Origin: DAOUMF01 sp034408935
GTDB lineage: Bacteria; Chloroflexota; Dehalococcoidia; SM23-28-2; RBG-16-64-32
Direction: 5' to 3'
Assembly: GCA_034408935.1 (NCBI GenBank)
Contig: DAOUMV010000022.1
Location: 1-64,000, forward strand
DNA length: 64,000 nucleotides
The notes beneath the pieces are model-generated. The model searched no databases. It saw only the letters and a program-made list of their open reading frames with translations, and had not been told where the DNA came from. This document shows positions 44,009 through 61,371 of this stretch, piece after piece. The first letter of the stretch is position 1, and the number at the start of each line of letters is the position of its first letter. The position numbers and the translations under genes are program-made.

Positions 44009-45295
44009 GTGCAAATGCTGCGCAGACCCTGGCTGTGGGTCCTGGCCCTGGCGGCAGTCCTGCTGGTAGCCATCGTGGCCTGCGGTGACGATGGGGATGA
44101 GGACGGCGCCGTAGAACTCGGCCCCGGCGTTACCGATACCGAGATCAAACTGGGTCACACCAACGACCTCGCCGGCACGGGCGGCACCCCCTACGGCATC
44201 ATTACCACGGCCTTGAACGCCTACCTCACCAAGGTGAACGAGGAGGACGGGGGCGTCTGCGGCCGGGATGTCACTCTATTGGCCGAGGACGACCAGTACG
44301 CGCCGGGTCCGGCTCTAGAAAAGACCAGAAAGCTGGTGGAGCAGGACGAGGTGTTCGCCATTGTGGGCGCCCTGGGCACCGCCGCCCACCTGGGGGCGGT
44401 GGACTACCTCAACGACCCCAACGGCGACGGCGACACCTCGGACGGCATCCCCGACCTGTTCGTCTCCACCGGCTTCACCGGCTGGAGCGACTACGAGACG
44501 TGGCCCTGGACCTTTGGCTACATCCCCGACTACGACAGTGACGGCCAGATCCTGGCCAGCTATATCAACGACAACTTCTCGGGCCAAAAGGTGGGGATCC
44601 TCTACCAGAACGACCCGTTCGGGCAGGACTACCTCAACAGTATGAAGAACAACCTGGCCGACCCCAGCCTCCTGGTCTCGGAGCAGACCTATGAGCCGGG
44701 GGCGGCAGACCTCAGCTCCCAGATCATCAACATCCAGGACGCCGGCGCCGAGGTCGTGGTCCTGGGGGCCGTGCCCACCGCCAGCGCCGCCGCCATCGTG
44801 GCGGCCAACACCCAGAATTACAGCCCCCAGTGGGTGGTGAGCTACGTCAACGCCCACACCAGCCTAGCCTCCAACATCGGCGGTGGGACGGAGCCGGAGC
44901 AGCTCGGCCAAGGGTTCGCCCTGCTGGACGGCACCATCTCCAACAACTACCAGCTCGATGCTATTGGGAACGCCGATGACCCGGCCATGGTGGAGCACGC
45001 GCGCATCATGGATACGTACAACGGCCCGAGCCTGAGCACCCTCAGCGTCTACGGCCAGTCCCTGGGCGAGCTGACGGTGGAGGCCCTCAGCGGCGCCTGC
45101 GATAACCTCACCCGCGAAGGCCTCCTGCAGTCGGTCGAGGCCATCGATGGCTTCAGCCCCTCGGTGTTCCTGCCGGGCATCTCGGTTAGCTTCAGCGCCA
45201 CGGACCACCGCGCCATCGAGACCCTGCAGCCGACTAGGATCGAGGCCGACGGCACCCTGACCCCCGTCGGCGACCTCATCTCTCTGGAGGAGTGA
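44009..45295 (+). CDS. livK: Branched-chain amino-acid-type substrate-binding lipoprotein
   Basis: 428 residues from GTG at 44009 with AAAGGAG upstream; an ATG at 43955 with AGGAGGTG is an alternative that would add 18 residues before the signal. Lipobox VAIVACGDDGD. The mature part is a type I periplasmic-binding fold: IKLGHTNDLAGTGG, PALEKTRKLVEQDEVFAIVG, KVGILYQNDPFGQDYL and GAEVVVLGAVPTASA. Delivers substrate to LivHM. The ligand may differ from Leu/Ile/Val (urea, amides and aromatic acids are known for this family). Confidence 0.92.
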   Translation: MQMLRRPWLWVLALAAVLLVAIVACGDDGDEDGAVELGPGVTDTEIKLGHTNDLAGTGGTPYGIITTALNAYLTKVNEEDGGVCGRDVTLLAEDDQYAPGPALEKTRKLVEQDEVFAIVGALGTAAHLGAVDYLNDPNGDGDTSDGIPDLFVSTGFTGWSDYETWPWTFGYIPDYDSDGQILASYINDNFSGQKVGILYQNDPFGQDYLNSMKNNLADPSLLVSEQTYEPGAADLSSQIINIQDAGAEVVVLGAVPTASAAAIVAANTQNYSPQWVVSYVNAHTSLASNIGGGTEPEQLGQGFALLDGTISNNYQLDAIGNADDPAMVEHARIMDTYNGPSLSTLSVYGQSLGELTVEALSGACDNLTREGLLQSVEAIDGFSPSVFLPGISVSFSATDHRAIETLQPTRIEADGTLTPVGDLISLEE

Positions 45296-45327
45296 TCCCG
45301 CGGCGAGGGGTCTAAGAGCGAAGAGAT

Positions 45328-45358
45328 AGGGCGCGGCCGTCTCGGGCGGCCGCGCCCT
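45328..45358. terminator. GC-rich hairpin between convergent genes
   Basis: Perfect 12-bp stem AGGGCGCGGCCG / CGGCCGCGCCCT with a 7-base loop, 33 bases after livK and 22 bases after the stop of the convergent gene. Only weak T-tracts flank it; probably a shared bidirectional terminator. Confidence 0.6.
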
Positions 45359-45380
45359 CGCGCTCGCGCGTACGTTCGGC

Positions 45381-46061
45381 CTAGTGAGGCCGCGCCTGCA
45401 AACGGGAGAGCATGGCCAGGCCCTTGCGGGTATCGCTGGCCACCCGCGCCGGATCGGCGTTGTTCAAACGGTGCTTGAACAGCCAGTAGGTGAACTCGTG
45501 CAGGTCACCCAGGGAAACGCCATCGCCCGATAGCCCCCGCTCTTGCTGGAACCTGGCGAACAGCTCACGTCGGGTGGCGCCGTAGATGCGGCTACAGACA
45601 TCGTCATCGATGTGTCCGTTCTCCCACACTTGGGACAGGCGCTCCTTCTGCACCTCCTGGGCCACGCTCAGTTGCAGCGCCTCCTCCACTTGGACGCCGT
45701 ACCGGAAGTTGAGGTGGGCGCGGTACTTGGCGGCACCCAGCAGCCGACGGAACGTCTCCTCGGATACATCGGCAGGGAAGCGGCCGTGCACCAGAAGCGC
45801 CTCGCGCTCCTCTTCCGGAGCCAGGTCATCTAGGGCCTCGCATAACCGTTCCGCCAGCAGCAGCCAGTCGAACGCCTCGCCCCCTATCATGTAGCGGTAG
45901 CGGCGGCCGTTGACCGCTTCTTCCGCCAGAGGCCACTGGCCCACCCCCTCCAGGACGGCGATGAACCAGTGACGCTCCCCGCTCTCCACTGCTTCCCGCA
46001 GCCGGGCGAGGAGGCCTTCCACCTTCGCGGCCTGATCATGAGGAGCCGTACGTTGTGCCAT
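45381..46061 (-). CDS. Unrecognised cytoplasmic protein downstream of secA
   Basis: 226 residues from ATG at 46061 with AAGG upstream, 11 bases after the secA stop. Soluble, mostly helical and acidic, with aromatic stretches NGRRYRYMIGGEAFDWLLLA and LHEFTYWLFKHRLNN. No motif I can name and no signal or membrane segment. Its position suggests co-transcription with secA, but this does not establish a role in secretion. Confidence 0.8.
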   Translation of the reverse strand: MAQRTAPHDQAAKVEGLLARLREAVESGERHWFIAVLEGVGQWPLAEEAVNGRRYRYMIGGEAFDWLLLAERLCEALDDLAPEEEREALLVHGRFPADVSEETFRRLLGAAKYRAHLNFRYGVQVEEALQLSVAQEVQKERLSQVWENGHIDDDVCSRIYGATRRELFARFQQERGLSGDGVSLGDLHEFTYWLFKHRLNNADPARVASDTRKGLAMLSRLQARPH

Positions 46062-46072
46062 CGCTAGCGACC

Positions 46073-48913
<2,841 letters not shown>

Positions 48914-48993
48914 CTTCTACACACGCTCCGGTGCTCTACAAATTGGCGACGCCCGCCTGGAGCACCGGTTCAATGATAGCAGAAGGGGGTCGA

Positions 48994-49956
48994 CTAGTGT
49001 TCGTCGAACAGGGCACCCACGGACTGACCGGTGTGGATGCACCGGATCGCCTCACCGAGGAGGGGAGCCACAGAGAGTACCGTGATCTTGGGCAGCCGCT
49101 TCTCCGGTGTAAGGGGGATGGTGTCCGTCACCACCAGCTCCTTGATGGCCGACTCTTCAACGCGCTGGACGGCCGGTCCGGAGAGGATGGGGTGGGTGGC
49201 GCTGGCGTAGACCTCGCGGGCCCCATTGCGGAGGACGATGTCCGCCGTGGCCACCAAGGTGGCCGCCGTGTCCACCTCATCGTCGACGATAAGGGCGCGA
49301 GCGCCCTCCACATCACCGATGATGCTCACCGCCTCTACCTTCTGCCGGTTACCGATGCGGCGCTTCTCCACGATGGCGATGGGTGCACCAAGCCGGTCAG
49401 CCATGTGGCGCGCCCGCCTGGCGTCCCCGACGTCAGTGGCCACGACCGTCAGGTCGTCCAGCTTCTTGTCGCGGAAGTAGCGGGCCAGAAGCGAGAGCGC
49501 GGTCAGTTCGTCCACGGGGATATTGAAGAAGCCCTGCACCTGGCCGGCGTGCAGGTCGATCGTGAGCAGGCGGTCCGCCCCCGCCGTTTCGATGAAGTTG
49601 GCGACGAGGCGGGCGGTTATGGGCACGCGCGGCTGATCCTTCTTATCGCTGCGCCCATATGAGTAGTAGGGGACGACGGCCGTGATGCGCCCGGCCGAGG
49701 CCCGTTTGGCGGCGTCGATCATGATGAACAGCTCCATGAGTCGCGTGTTCACCGGCGAGGCGATGGGCTGAACTAGAAATACATCACGGGCGCGGATGTT
49801 CTCCAGGAACCGGACGAAGATGTTCTCGTTGCTGAACTCGAACACCTGGCACTGGCCCTCGGGTTTTTCCAGATATTCGCTGATATCGGAAGCCAGCGCC
49901 GGATGGGCGTTGCCCGAGAAAACCTTCAGCTCTTGATACAGTGGTGTCTCTATCAC
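48994..49956 (-). CDS. prs: Ribose-phosphate pyrophosphokinase
   Basis: 320 residues from GTG at 49956, giving normal length; the frame is open further upstream but its earlier part includes the promoter. Makes PRPP from ribose-5-phosphate and ATP. Motifs: ELKVFSGNAHPAL, flexible loop YYSYGRSDKKDQPRVPITAR, DLHAGQVQGFFNIPVD and the PRPP loop LIVDDEVDTAATLV (Val-Asp-Asp with Glu-Val for the usual Asp-Met-Ile). Forms the regulatory hexamer in most bacteria. Confidence 0.96.
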   Translation of the reverse strand: MIETPLYQELKVFSGNAHPALASDISEYLEKPEGQCQVFEFSNENIFVRFLENIRARDVFLVQPIASPVNTRLMELFIMIDAAKRASAGRITAVVPYYSYGRSDKKDQPRVPITARLVANFIETAGADRLLTIDLHAGQVQGFFNIPVDELTALSLLARYFRDKKLDDLTVVATDVGDARRARHMADRLGAPIAIVEKRRIGNRQKVEAVSIIGDVEGARALIVDDEVDTAATLVATADIVLRNGAREVYASATHPILSGPAVQRVEESAIKELVVTDTIPLTPEKRLPKITVLSVAPLLGEAIRCIHTGQSVGALFDEH

Positions 49957-49987
49957 AGATGGGAGCCTATCGTCTCTGGCCCGTATC

Positions 49988-50015
49988 AATATAGCACAGG
50001 GACCACTCATGACAA
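49988..50015 (-). promoter_or_regulatory. prs promoter
   Basis: TTGTCA (50015-50010), 16 bases, TATATT (49993-49988), about 30 bases before the GTG start. The remaining spacer to 50121 shows nothing else. Confidence 0.6.
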
Positions 50016-50121
50016 ACCGATCACCTGGTCGGATTGACCCAACGGGCCGCCTCAGATACGGTAAGCGTGAAGACACCTGACTTTGCCGGGCACGTCCTAA
50101 CTGCTCTAGCCCTATCCCAAA

Positions 50122-51042
50122 GTGAATCCCAAGGCGTTACTTACACTGCTGGCACTGGGTGCTACCTGGGGCGCCTCCTTCCTCTTCATCAAGGTGGTGG
50201 TGGAGGAGACATCGGCCCTGGAGCTGGCGGAGGGACGCATGTTCTTCGGCGCCCTGGCCGTTGGCGCCGTGCTGGCGATGAAGAGGTCACGCTTGCGCTG
50301 GCCATACTCCTTCTGGTTCAGGGTGGCAGTGTGGTCACTGTTCGGCATCGTGGCCCCGTTTATCCTCATAGCCTGGGCGGAGGAGCACATCGCCAGCGGC
50401 ACGGCCTCCGTCCTGAACTCCACCATGCCTCTCTTCACGACGCTGTTCGCCGCTGCAGTCCTGGCAGAGGAACACTTCACGCCAGGACGAGCTGCCGGCC
50501 TCGTGGTCGGCTTTGTGGGAGTTATCGTCCTCACCGGCGGTGACATCTACGATTTCAGGGATTCCAACGTCCTAGGCCAGTTGGCGGTGGTCGCTGCCGC
50601 CGCCTGCTACGGCGCCGGAGCCGTCTACGCCCGCAGCCTGCTCAAGAGGGTCGACCCGCTGGAGCTCTCCGGTGGCCAGTTGATGATGGGAGTGCTGCTG
50701 GTGCTGCCGGTTATGCTGGGGGTGCGGGGCACGCCGGACTATTCGCTGAGCGTGGAGGCTTGGCTCTCCCTCCTCACCCTCGGCGTACTGGGGAGCGGGG
50801 CCGCCTTCATCGTCTACATGTGGCTGGTGGACAACGTGGGGAGTGTGCGCAGTTCCTTGGTCACCTACATCATCCCCATCGTCGGCCTGTTTCTGGGATG
50901 GGCCGTCCTCGACGAATCGATAGGCGTGAACACGGTTCTGGGCTGTGCCCTCATCATCGCCGGCGTCGCCGCCGTCATGCGTGGCCAGGGGCCATCCAGC
51001 CAGCGGTTGACCGCCACGGCCGACGTCACCGCGGCCGACTGA
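50122..51042 (+). CDS. EamA/DMT-superfamily transporter
   Basis: 306 residues from GTG at 50122. Ten membrane helices in two EamA halves: GATWGASFLFIKVVVEE, STMPLFTTLFAAAVLAEE and GFVGVIVLTGG, then AAACYGAGAVYARSLLK and IIPIVGLFLGWAVLDE. Exports or imports small metabolites; substrate not predictable. Divergent from prs; followed by the rpoBC promoter. Confidence 0.9.
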   Translation: MNPKALLTLLALGATWGASFLFIKVVVEETSALELAEGRMFFGALAVGAVLAMKRSRLRWPYSFWFRVAVWSLFGIVAPFILIAWAEEHIASGTASVLNSTMPLFTTLFAAAVLAEEHFTPGRAAGLVVGFVGVIVLTGGDIYDFRDSNVLGQLAVVAAAACYGAGAVYARSLLKRVDPLELSGGQLMMGVLLVLPVMLGVRGTPDYSLSVEAWLSLLTLGVLGSGAAFIVYMWLVDNVGSVRSSLVTYIIPIVGLFLGWAVLDESIGVNTVLGCALIIAGVAAVMRGQGPSSQRLTATADVTAAD

Positions 51043-51071
51043 GGGGGGTGAAAACAACGCGACACCCCCTG

Positions 51072-51100
51072 TTGACATCTGCCAGAAGCGCTGTTAGACT
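51072..51100 (+). promoter_or_regulatory. rpoBC promoter
   Basis: TTGACA (51072-51077), 17 bases, TAGACT (51095-51100), with a ~115-base leader to rpoB. The strongest-looking sigma70 site in this region; it separates rpoBC from ribosomal-protein genes that often precede it. Confidence 0.65.
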
Positions 51101-51225
51101 GAAAGATTGATGGCCGGTCTGTGTCCCCCATCATTTGTATCCCCATTTGATTCTCGCCGATAGGCGTCGTCCGTTTCTCCATTGTCGAGAGGCCACCTAG
51201 TCCTCTCCTGAGGAGTAGTCACGCT

Positions 51226-54200
51226 ATGGTTATGGCCAGTGATTCCATCCAGGGCAAGTTCCACGTCCCCTCCCTCCGCAAGTCCTACTCTCGCATCCCG
51301 GACGCCATCGCCGTACCCAACCTCATCCTCATCCAGTTGGATTCCTACGAGGCGTTCAAGACCGAAGGGCTACGGGACCTATTGCATGAGATCTCCCCCA
51401 TCCAGGACTTCACGGGCAACCGCCTGGAGATGCGGTTCACCGACTACAGCTTCGGGGAGCCCAAGTACACACAGGAGGAGTGCCGGGAGCGGGACGCCAC
51501 TTACGCCGCCCCCCTGCGCGTCATCGTCCAGCTCCTCGTCAAGGAGACGGGCGAGGTCAAAGAGCAGGAGATATTCATGGGCGACTTCCCGCTCATGACG
51601 GACAAGGGCACCTTCATCGTCAACGGTGCCGAGCGCGTTGTCGTCTCCCAGTTGGTCCGCTCCCCGGGCGTCTACCTCACGTTGGAAAGGGATCACACCA
51701 GCGGCCGTGACCTCTGCTACGCCAAGCTGATCCCCAACCGCGGCGCCTGGCTGGAGTTCGAGACATCCAGTAAGGACGTCGTATCCGTTAAGGTGGACCG
51801 CAAGCGCAAGATACCCATCACCACCCTGCTGCGTGCCATCGACGAGCCAGACCTTCTGCCCGATCACCCCAGTGGCGCTGCCCTCCGTGAACTCCAGAAG
51901 AAGATCGAAAAGGCGAAGACGGAACGTGAGGCGGAGACCCTCCGCCAAGAACTGCTGCAGAGCCTGGGCACCAACGAGCGCATCCTGGCGATGTTCACGG
52001 GGGCGGACAGCAACCCGGATCATCACTACATCCAGTCCACCCTGGAGCGGGATCCCTCCTGCGAGAACAAGGGAGAGGCGCTGCTGGAGTTCTACCGTCG
52101 GCTGCGCCCCGGCGATCCGCCCACGATCGACAACGCCCGTGGCCTCATCACCTCCCTCTTCTTCAACCCTCGCCGCTACGACCTCGGCAAGGTGGGGCGC
52201 TACAAGATGAGCAAGCGCCTGGCCCATAGCGTCTCCATCGAGGAGCGGATTCTCGTGCCCCAAGACCTCATCGCCATCGTGCGAGAGATCATCCGCCTCA
52301 ACAACGGCTTTGGCAAACCGGACGACATCGACCATCTGGGGAACCGCCGCGTGCGCACCGTGGGGGAGCTCATCCAGAACCAGTTCCGCATCGGCCTCCT
52401 GCGTATGGAGAGGGTCATCCGCGAGCGTATGACCATCACCGACCCCCAGGAGATCGCGCCCAGCCAGCTCATCAACATCCGGCCCGTGGTGGCCTCCGTC
52501 AAAGAGTTCTTCGGTGGCTCTCAGCTCTCGCAGTTTATGGACCAGACCAACCCCCTGGCCGAACTCACCCATAAGCGCCGTCTCTCCGCCCTCGGCCCCG
52601 GAGGCCTCTCCCGCGATCGCGCCGGCTTCGACGTCCGCGATGTGCACTTCAGCCACTACGGCCGCATCTGCCCTATCGAGACCCCCGAAGGGCCCAACAT
52701 CGGCCTCATCGGAAGCCTGGCCACCTTCGGCTGGGTCAACGAGTACGGCTTCATCGAGACCCCATACCGGAAGGTCGTCCGCGAGCTGCCCACCAACTCT
52801 CCAGACCTCATCGACCGCGTCCTCAGCGAGGGTTTCCACGACTCTTCCGGTAAGCTCCTGTTCCGGGCGGGTACGACCATAACCACGGACGTCAGCAAAC
52901 GACTAGCCCGGTTCAAGTCGGCGACGGTGAAGGTCAACCCCTTCGTCTCCTCCGAGGTAGTCTACCTCTCCGCCGATGAGGAGGAGAATTACGTCGTAGC
53001 CCAGGCCAACTCCCCGCTGGACGAGCACGGCCACTTCTTGACGGAGCGCGTGGAGGCGCGAGCCAGCGGAAACTTCACAATGGCCTCTAAGGACCAGGTG
53101 GAGTACGTGGACCTATCGCCCAAGCAGATCGTCTCCGTGGCCGCGGCTCTCATCCCCTTCCTGGAGCACGATGACGCCAACCGCGCCCTAATGGGCGCCA
53201 ACATGCAGCGCCAGGCCGTGCCTCTGGTGAAGCCCGAGATGCCGCTGGTGAGCACCGGCATGGAGCGGCAGACCGCCGTGGACTCCGGCCAGGTGATCTT
53301 CGCCGAAGGCGACGGCGTTGTCACTAGCGTCACCGGCAGCGGCATCACCGTCCGCCACGATGCGGGGGTCGAGAAGACCTACACCCTACAGAAGTTCCTC
53401 CGCTCTAACCAGGGCACCTGCATTAACCAGCGAGCCATAGTGAGCCGCGGCCAGCGGGTCTCCGAAGGGGAGGCCCTGGCTGACAGCTCCTCCACCGACA
53501 CCGGGGAGCTGGCCTTGGGGCAGACTCTCCTCTGCGCCTTCATGAGCTGGGAGGGCTACAACTTCGAGGACGCCATCATCATCTCTGAGGCGGTGGCCCG
53601 CGACAAATTCACCTCCATCCACATGGAGAAGCACGAGGTGGAGGCCCGGGACACCAAGCTCGGGCCCGAAGAGGTCACCCGCGACATCCCCAACGTGGGC
53701 GAAGAGAGCCTGAGCAACCTGGACGAATACGGCATCATCCGCATCGGCGCCGACGTGCGCTCCGGCGATATCCTCGTGGGCAAGATCACCCCCAAGGGGG
53801 AGACAGAGCTCACCGCCGAGGAGAAGCTCCTGCGTGCCATCTTCGGGGAGAAGGCCCGCGAGGTGAAGGACAGCTCCCTGCGCGTGCCCCACGGCGAGCG
53901 GGGCAAAGTCATCGACACCTACTTCTTCGCCCGGCCGGACAACGAGGCCGGCAGGGCCCACCACGGCCAGCCCAACCACCAGTGCCGCTGGCCGCCCTAT
54001 GCCCAGATAACCGATGAGCTGCCAGCCGGGGTGCAGGCCATGATCAGGATTGCCATCGCCCAAAGCCGCAAGGTAGCGGAGGGTGACAAGATAGCGGGAC
54101 GCCACGGCAACAAGGGCGTCATCGCCCGTATCCTGCCTGTGGAGGACATGCCTCACCTGCCCGACGGCACGCCGGTGGACATCATCCTCAACCCCATCGG

Positions 54201-55126
54201 CGTGCCCAGCCGCATGAACATCGGCCAGGTGCTGGAGACCCACCTGGGCTGGGCCGCCCGCCGCCTCGGCTTTCGGGCCGTATCCCCCGTGTTCGATGGT
54301 GGCAACCCCGGCACCATCGAGGACGCCCTCTGCCGAACCTGGTTGTGCGAACAGGCGGGCGCCATCCTCCCCAAACCCGACGGCGCTGGCCCCAACGGCA
54401 TCGGCGAGAACGTGGACGCCGAAAAGGTTGAGGCTTGGCTCCGGGACAAGCGCTACGACCCGGCCGCGGTGTTCGACGAAAGCCAGGTAGGGCAGGCCAA
54501 GCGCGCTGCCCTGGAACTCTGGCTGGGGCAGCAGGGAGAAAAGAGGGTCCGCGGCAAGCCCGTGCATGACCTGGAGATGCGGGCAGACAGGCTGCTCGTC
54601 AACAAGGGCTTGGCCGCACCCACCTACGGCAAGCAGGTGCTCATCGATGGCCGTACCGGGCTGCGGTTCGACCAGCCGGTGACCGTGGGCTACATCTACA
54701 TGATGAAGCTCGTGCACCTGGTGGAAGACAAGATACACGCCCGCTCTACGGGCCCTTACTCCCTCATCACCCAGCAGCCCCTGGGAGGCAAGGCTCAGTT
54801 CGGTGGCCAGCGCTTCGGGGAGATGGAGGTGTGGGCACTGGAGGCCTACGGCGCCGCCCATGTCCTCCAGGAGCTGCTCACTGTCAAATCGGACGACGTG
54901 GTGGGGCGGGTGAAGACCTACGAGGCCATCGTCAAAGGTGAGGACATCCAGGAACCGGGCGTACCGGAGTCGTTCAAGGTGTTGGTCAAGGAGCTCCAGA
55001 GCCTGGGCCTGGCGGTAGAGGTGCTTAATGAAGAAGAGGAGCGGGTGACTCTGGCGGAGACTTCCGCTGCCGAGATCCCCGAACTGGGCATCGACCTAAG
55101 CGGCCGCGAGAAGGGAGAGGATTTCC

Positions 55127-55137
<11 letters not shown>
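51226..55137 (+). CDS. rpoB: RNA polymerase beta subunit
   Basis: 1303 residues from ATG at 51226, with GAGGAG upstream. Conserved blocks are all present: the rifampicin region SQLSQFMDQTNPLAELTHKR then RLSALGPGGL with Ser kept, ICPIETPEGPNIGLI, EGYNFEDAIIISE and GRHGNKGVIARILP. The C-terminus includes GGKAQFGGQRFGEMEVWALE. A ~25-residue segment rich in His, Pro and Cys (NEAGRAHHGQPNHQCRWPPY) is inserted before DELPAGVQAMIRI, where relatives are shorter. The 3' end overlaps rpoC by 11 bases. Confidence 0.98.
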
Positions 55138-59575
<4,438 letters not shown>

Positions 59576-59648
59576 GCGGACCCGACGGGCATGGACAGAG
59601 GCGGGCCCTTGATCTCTCCTGTGAGGAGGATGAGGTCCACGGACGGTT

Positions 59649-59671
59649 AGCGCGGGTGAGATCACCCACGC
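59649..59671 (+). other. Hairpin downstream of rpoC
   Basis: GCGGGTGA-GA-TCACCCACGC is a near-perfect short hairpin 75 bases after rpoC. No T-run follows, so its role as a terminator is uncertain. The spacer 59576-59798 otherwise contains only an open 36-codon minus-strand tail ending at 59672 that I cannot name. Confidence 0.3.
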
Positions 59672-59798
59672 CTAGTGCGGGATAGCGGCTTTGCCGGGAG
59701 CGGAGATGTCTCCTTGCTGTACGCCGTTTGTCTTGACGCCGGACTTGCGCAGCTTCGGCGAGAGTACTGTGATCCCCAGCGACTAGCTGACGGCGAAC

Positions 59799-60266
59799 CT
59801 ACCCCTCGTCTCCGGCGAAAAGCCCCCAGCCCGTGAGGGCCAAGCTGACGGCGGTAAGAGCCGCCAGGGCCATGCACCAGATGCAGATCGCCTCTAGGAC
59901 GAACAGCTCCACGTAGGTGAGGTAGGCGACGAACGCCGTTCCCGCGAGGGCCATGGAGAGGGCCACCGGCTGGGCCCACTCCAGCACGTCGGGCATCCAC
60001 TCAATGCGGCTGATATGCACCAGCGCCAGGATGGCCATCGCCACGAAATAGAGCAAGCCCAGCAACGCCACCGGCACGCCGGCGATGTCCGAGTATTCGC
60101 TGGTCTGCACCAGCTCGCACTCGCCGATGCCACCGCACGCAGTGGGGCGGTCCGCCCAGTGAGAGTACGTCAGGTACGCGGCTACTCCGATGCCGGGTGG
60201 ACCCAGCGCAACCAGGCCGACCCAGGACAACCGGCTGGACAGGCCTGTCGCCGTTCTATCGCTCAC
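59799..60266 (-). CDS. VKOR-family quinone-dependent thiol oxidoreductase
   Basis: 155 residues from GTG at 60266, overlapping the dsbA-like stop by four bases (GTGA). Four membrane helices. Loop cysteines C44 and C50 (ACGGIGEC) and active-site CIWC (128-131) match bacterial VKOR homologues; the conserved Ser/Trp region around SEYSDIAGVPVALLG is present. It re-oxidises the partner DsbA and passes electrons to quinone. No thioredoxin domain is fused, so the DsbA-like gene upstream is its natural partner. Confidence 0.93.
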   Translation of the reverse strand: MSDRTATGLSSRLSWVGLVALGPPGIGVAAYLTYSHWADRPTACGGIGECELVQTSEYSDIAGVPVALLGLLYFVAMAILALVHISRIEWMPDVLEWAQPVALSMALAGTAFVAYLTYVELFVLEAICIWCMALAALTAVSLALTGWGLFAGDEG

Positions 60267-60988
60267 GAGCCGGAGCCCAGCGCCTCCTGGATGGCGGCCC
60301 GCAGGTCTTCCAAGTGCCAGGAGACCGGCTCGCCGTTCACGAACGTCGTTGGCACTGAGGTGACGCCCAGCTGCGTCGCCGCGTCCGTATCCTCCCTCAC
60401 CTTCGAGGCGTGCTTGGCCGAATCCAGGCAGGAGTCGAACGCTGCCGTATCCAGTTCCAGCGCCTCCGCGAACCGCTTCAGGTTCTCACTTGAGAACGCC
60501 CCCTTGTTCTCGCCCCTCTGGTTGGCGTACAGCGTGCTGTGGAAGTCCCAGAACCGGCCTTGATCGTTGGCGCACTCCGCCGCCTGCGCTGCCAGATCCG
60601 ATTCCTCACCCAGGAAGGCGACCGGCCGCGCCTGGACCTTCACCTGGCCGGTGGAGACGAACTCCTCCTCGATCACTGGTTGGACGCTCACGGCGAGCTC
60701 GCGGCAGAACGGGCACTGGAAGTCCGCGTATTCGATCAGTGTCACCTCAGCGCTGGCGCTGCCCAACAGGTGACCTTCCTGTGCGATCTCAGTCGGTCTC
60801 GGGCTGGGCAGGATTACGGGACGATCTCCTCCGCCCCCTCCGTCCCCATCACCCCCACCACTCAGCAGCACAATCAGAACCACCGCTACAACCGCGGCCA
60901 CCCCGACTGCGATCGCGTAGGGCCACAAGCCAACCTGACCCCCGCTTCCCCGCCTGGGCCCCTTTCTGCCGCTGGAACCTCGCGCCAT
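60263..60988 (-). CDS. Membrane-anchored DsbA-like disulfide oxidoreductase
   Basis: 241 residues from ATG at 60988 with AGGATAAG upstream. A basic N-terminus, one membrane helix (~22-44), a Gly/Asp linker and then a thioredoxin_4/DsbA domain. The active site YADFQCPFC lies near 89-97 and the cis-Pro loop is GVTSVPTTFVNG. Introduces disulfides into exported proteins and is co-transcribed with the VKOR gene. Its CPFC domain is of the same type as the one fused to the kinase at 1-1285. Confidence 0.94.
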   Translation of the reverse strand: MARGSSGRKGPRRGSGGQVGLWPYAIAVGVAAVVAVVLIVLLSGGGDGDGGGGGDRPVILPSPRPTEIAQEGHLLGSASAEVTLIEYADFQCPFCRELAVSVQPVIEEEFVSTGQVKVQARPVAFLGEESDLAAQAAECANDQGRFWDFHSTLYANQRGENKGAFSSENLKRFAEALELDTAAFDSCLDSAKHASKVREDTDAATQLGVTSVPTTFVNGEPVSWHLEDLRAAIQEALGSGS

Positions 60989-61048
60989 GCCCACTTCTTA
61001 TCCTATCTAGGACGATAGCATCGCCCCTACGGCCGGTCAAGGCGACGA

Positions 61049-61105
61049 CTACTGCCAGCGGAACAGCCGCACGGAGACAACGGATCCGCCGACAATCCAG
61101 GAGGA
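61049..61105 (-). pseudogene. 3'-end fragment of an ABC-2 permease gene
   Basis: Encodes WIVGGSVVSVRLFRWQ-stop, matching the end of the permease at 63056 (WVAGGFVISVRLFRWQ). 29 bases from CTACTGCC are identical to 63056-63084. No further homology upstream. The rest of 60989-61257 is without a recognisable gene. Confidence 0.75.
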
Positions 61106-61257
61106 TCTTCGGGAAGGTCACCATGTTCATCGAGGCACTGGCGGAAGTGACCGATCTGATGAGACTGGCGATTACGTCGTGGCGGGTGGGAGTGCAACCG
61201 AGGCCCCCGGCGCATCGGACTGAACTGGCGTGGTCGCTGTGTACGTAAGGCAAAACC

Positions 61258-61275
61258 CCACAGCAAATACTGTGG
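61258..61275. promoter_or_regulatory. Perfect palindrome upstream of the ACP promoter
   Basis: CCACAG-CAAATA-CTGTGG, 20 bases before the -35 box at 61295. Possible operator or activator site. Confidence 0.4.
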
Positions 61276-61294
61276 CTGCCCGACAGACAGAAGG

Positions 61295-61322
61295 TTGACA
61301 AGCGACATGGATAGGCTACGCT
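61295..61322 (+). promoter_or_regulatory. Promoter of the ACP-peptide-acyltransferase cassette
   Basis: TTGACA (61295-61300), 16 bases, TACGCT (61317-61322), about 50 bases before the ACP gene. Confidence 0.5.
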
Positions 61323-61371
61323 ATGCGTATCGTAGAGACACAACGATGAATCACCGACCTTGGAGTACATC

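Noticed and set aside
48928..48968. Inverted repeat CCGGTGCTC...GAGCACCGG between prs and secA
   Set aside because: Loop of 23 bases and no T-run; too weak to call a terminator.
59672..59784. 36-codon minus-strand stretch with protein-like composition (VLSPKLRKSGVKTNGVQ)
   Set aside because: No start codon, a stop directly upstream and no recognisable family; possibly a gene remnant but not supportable.
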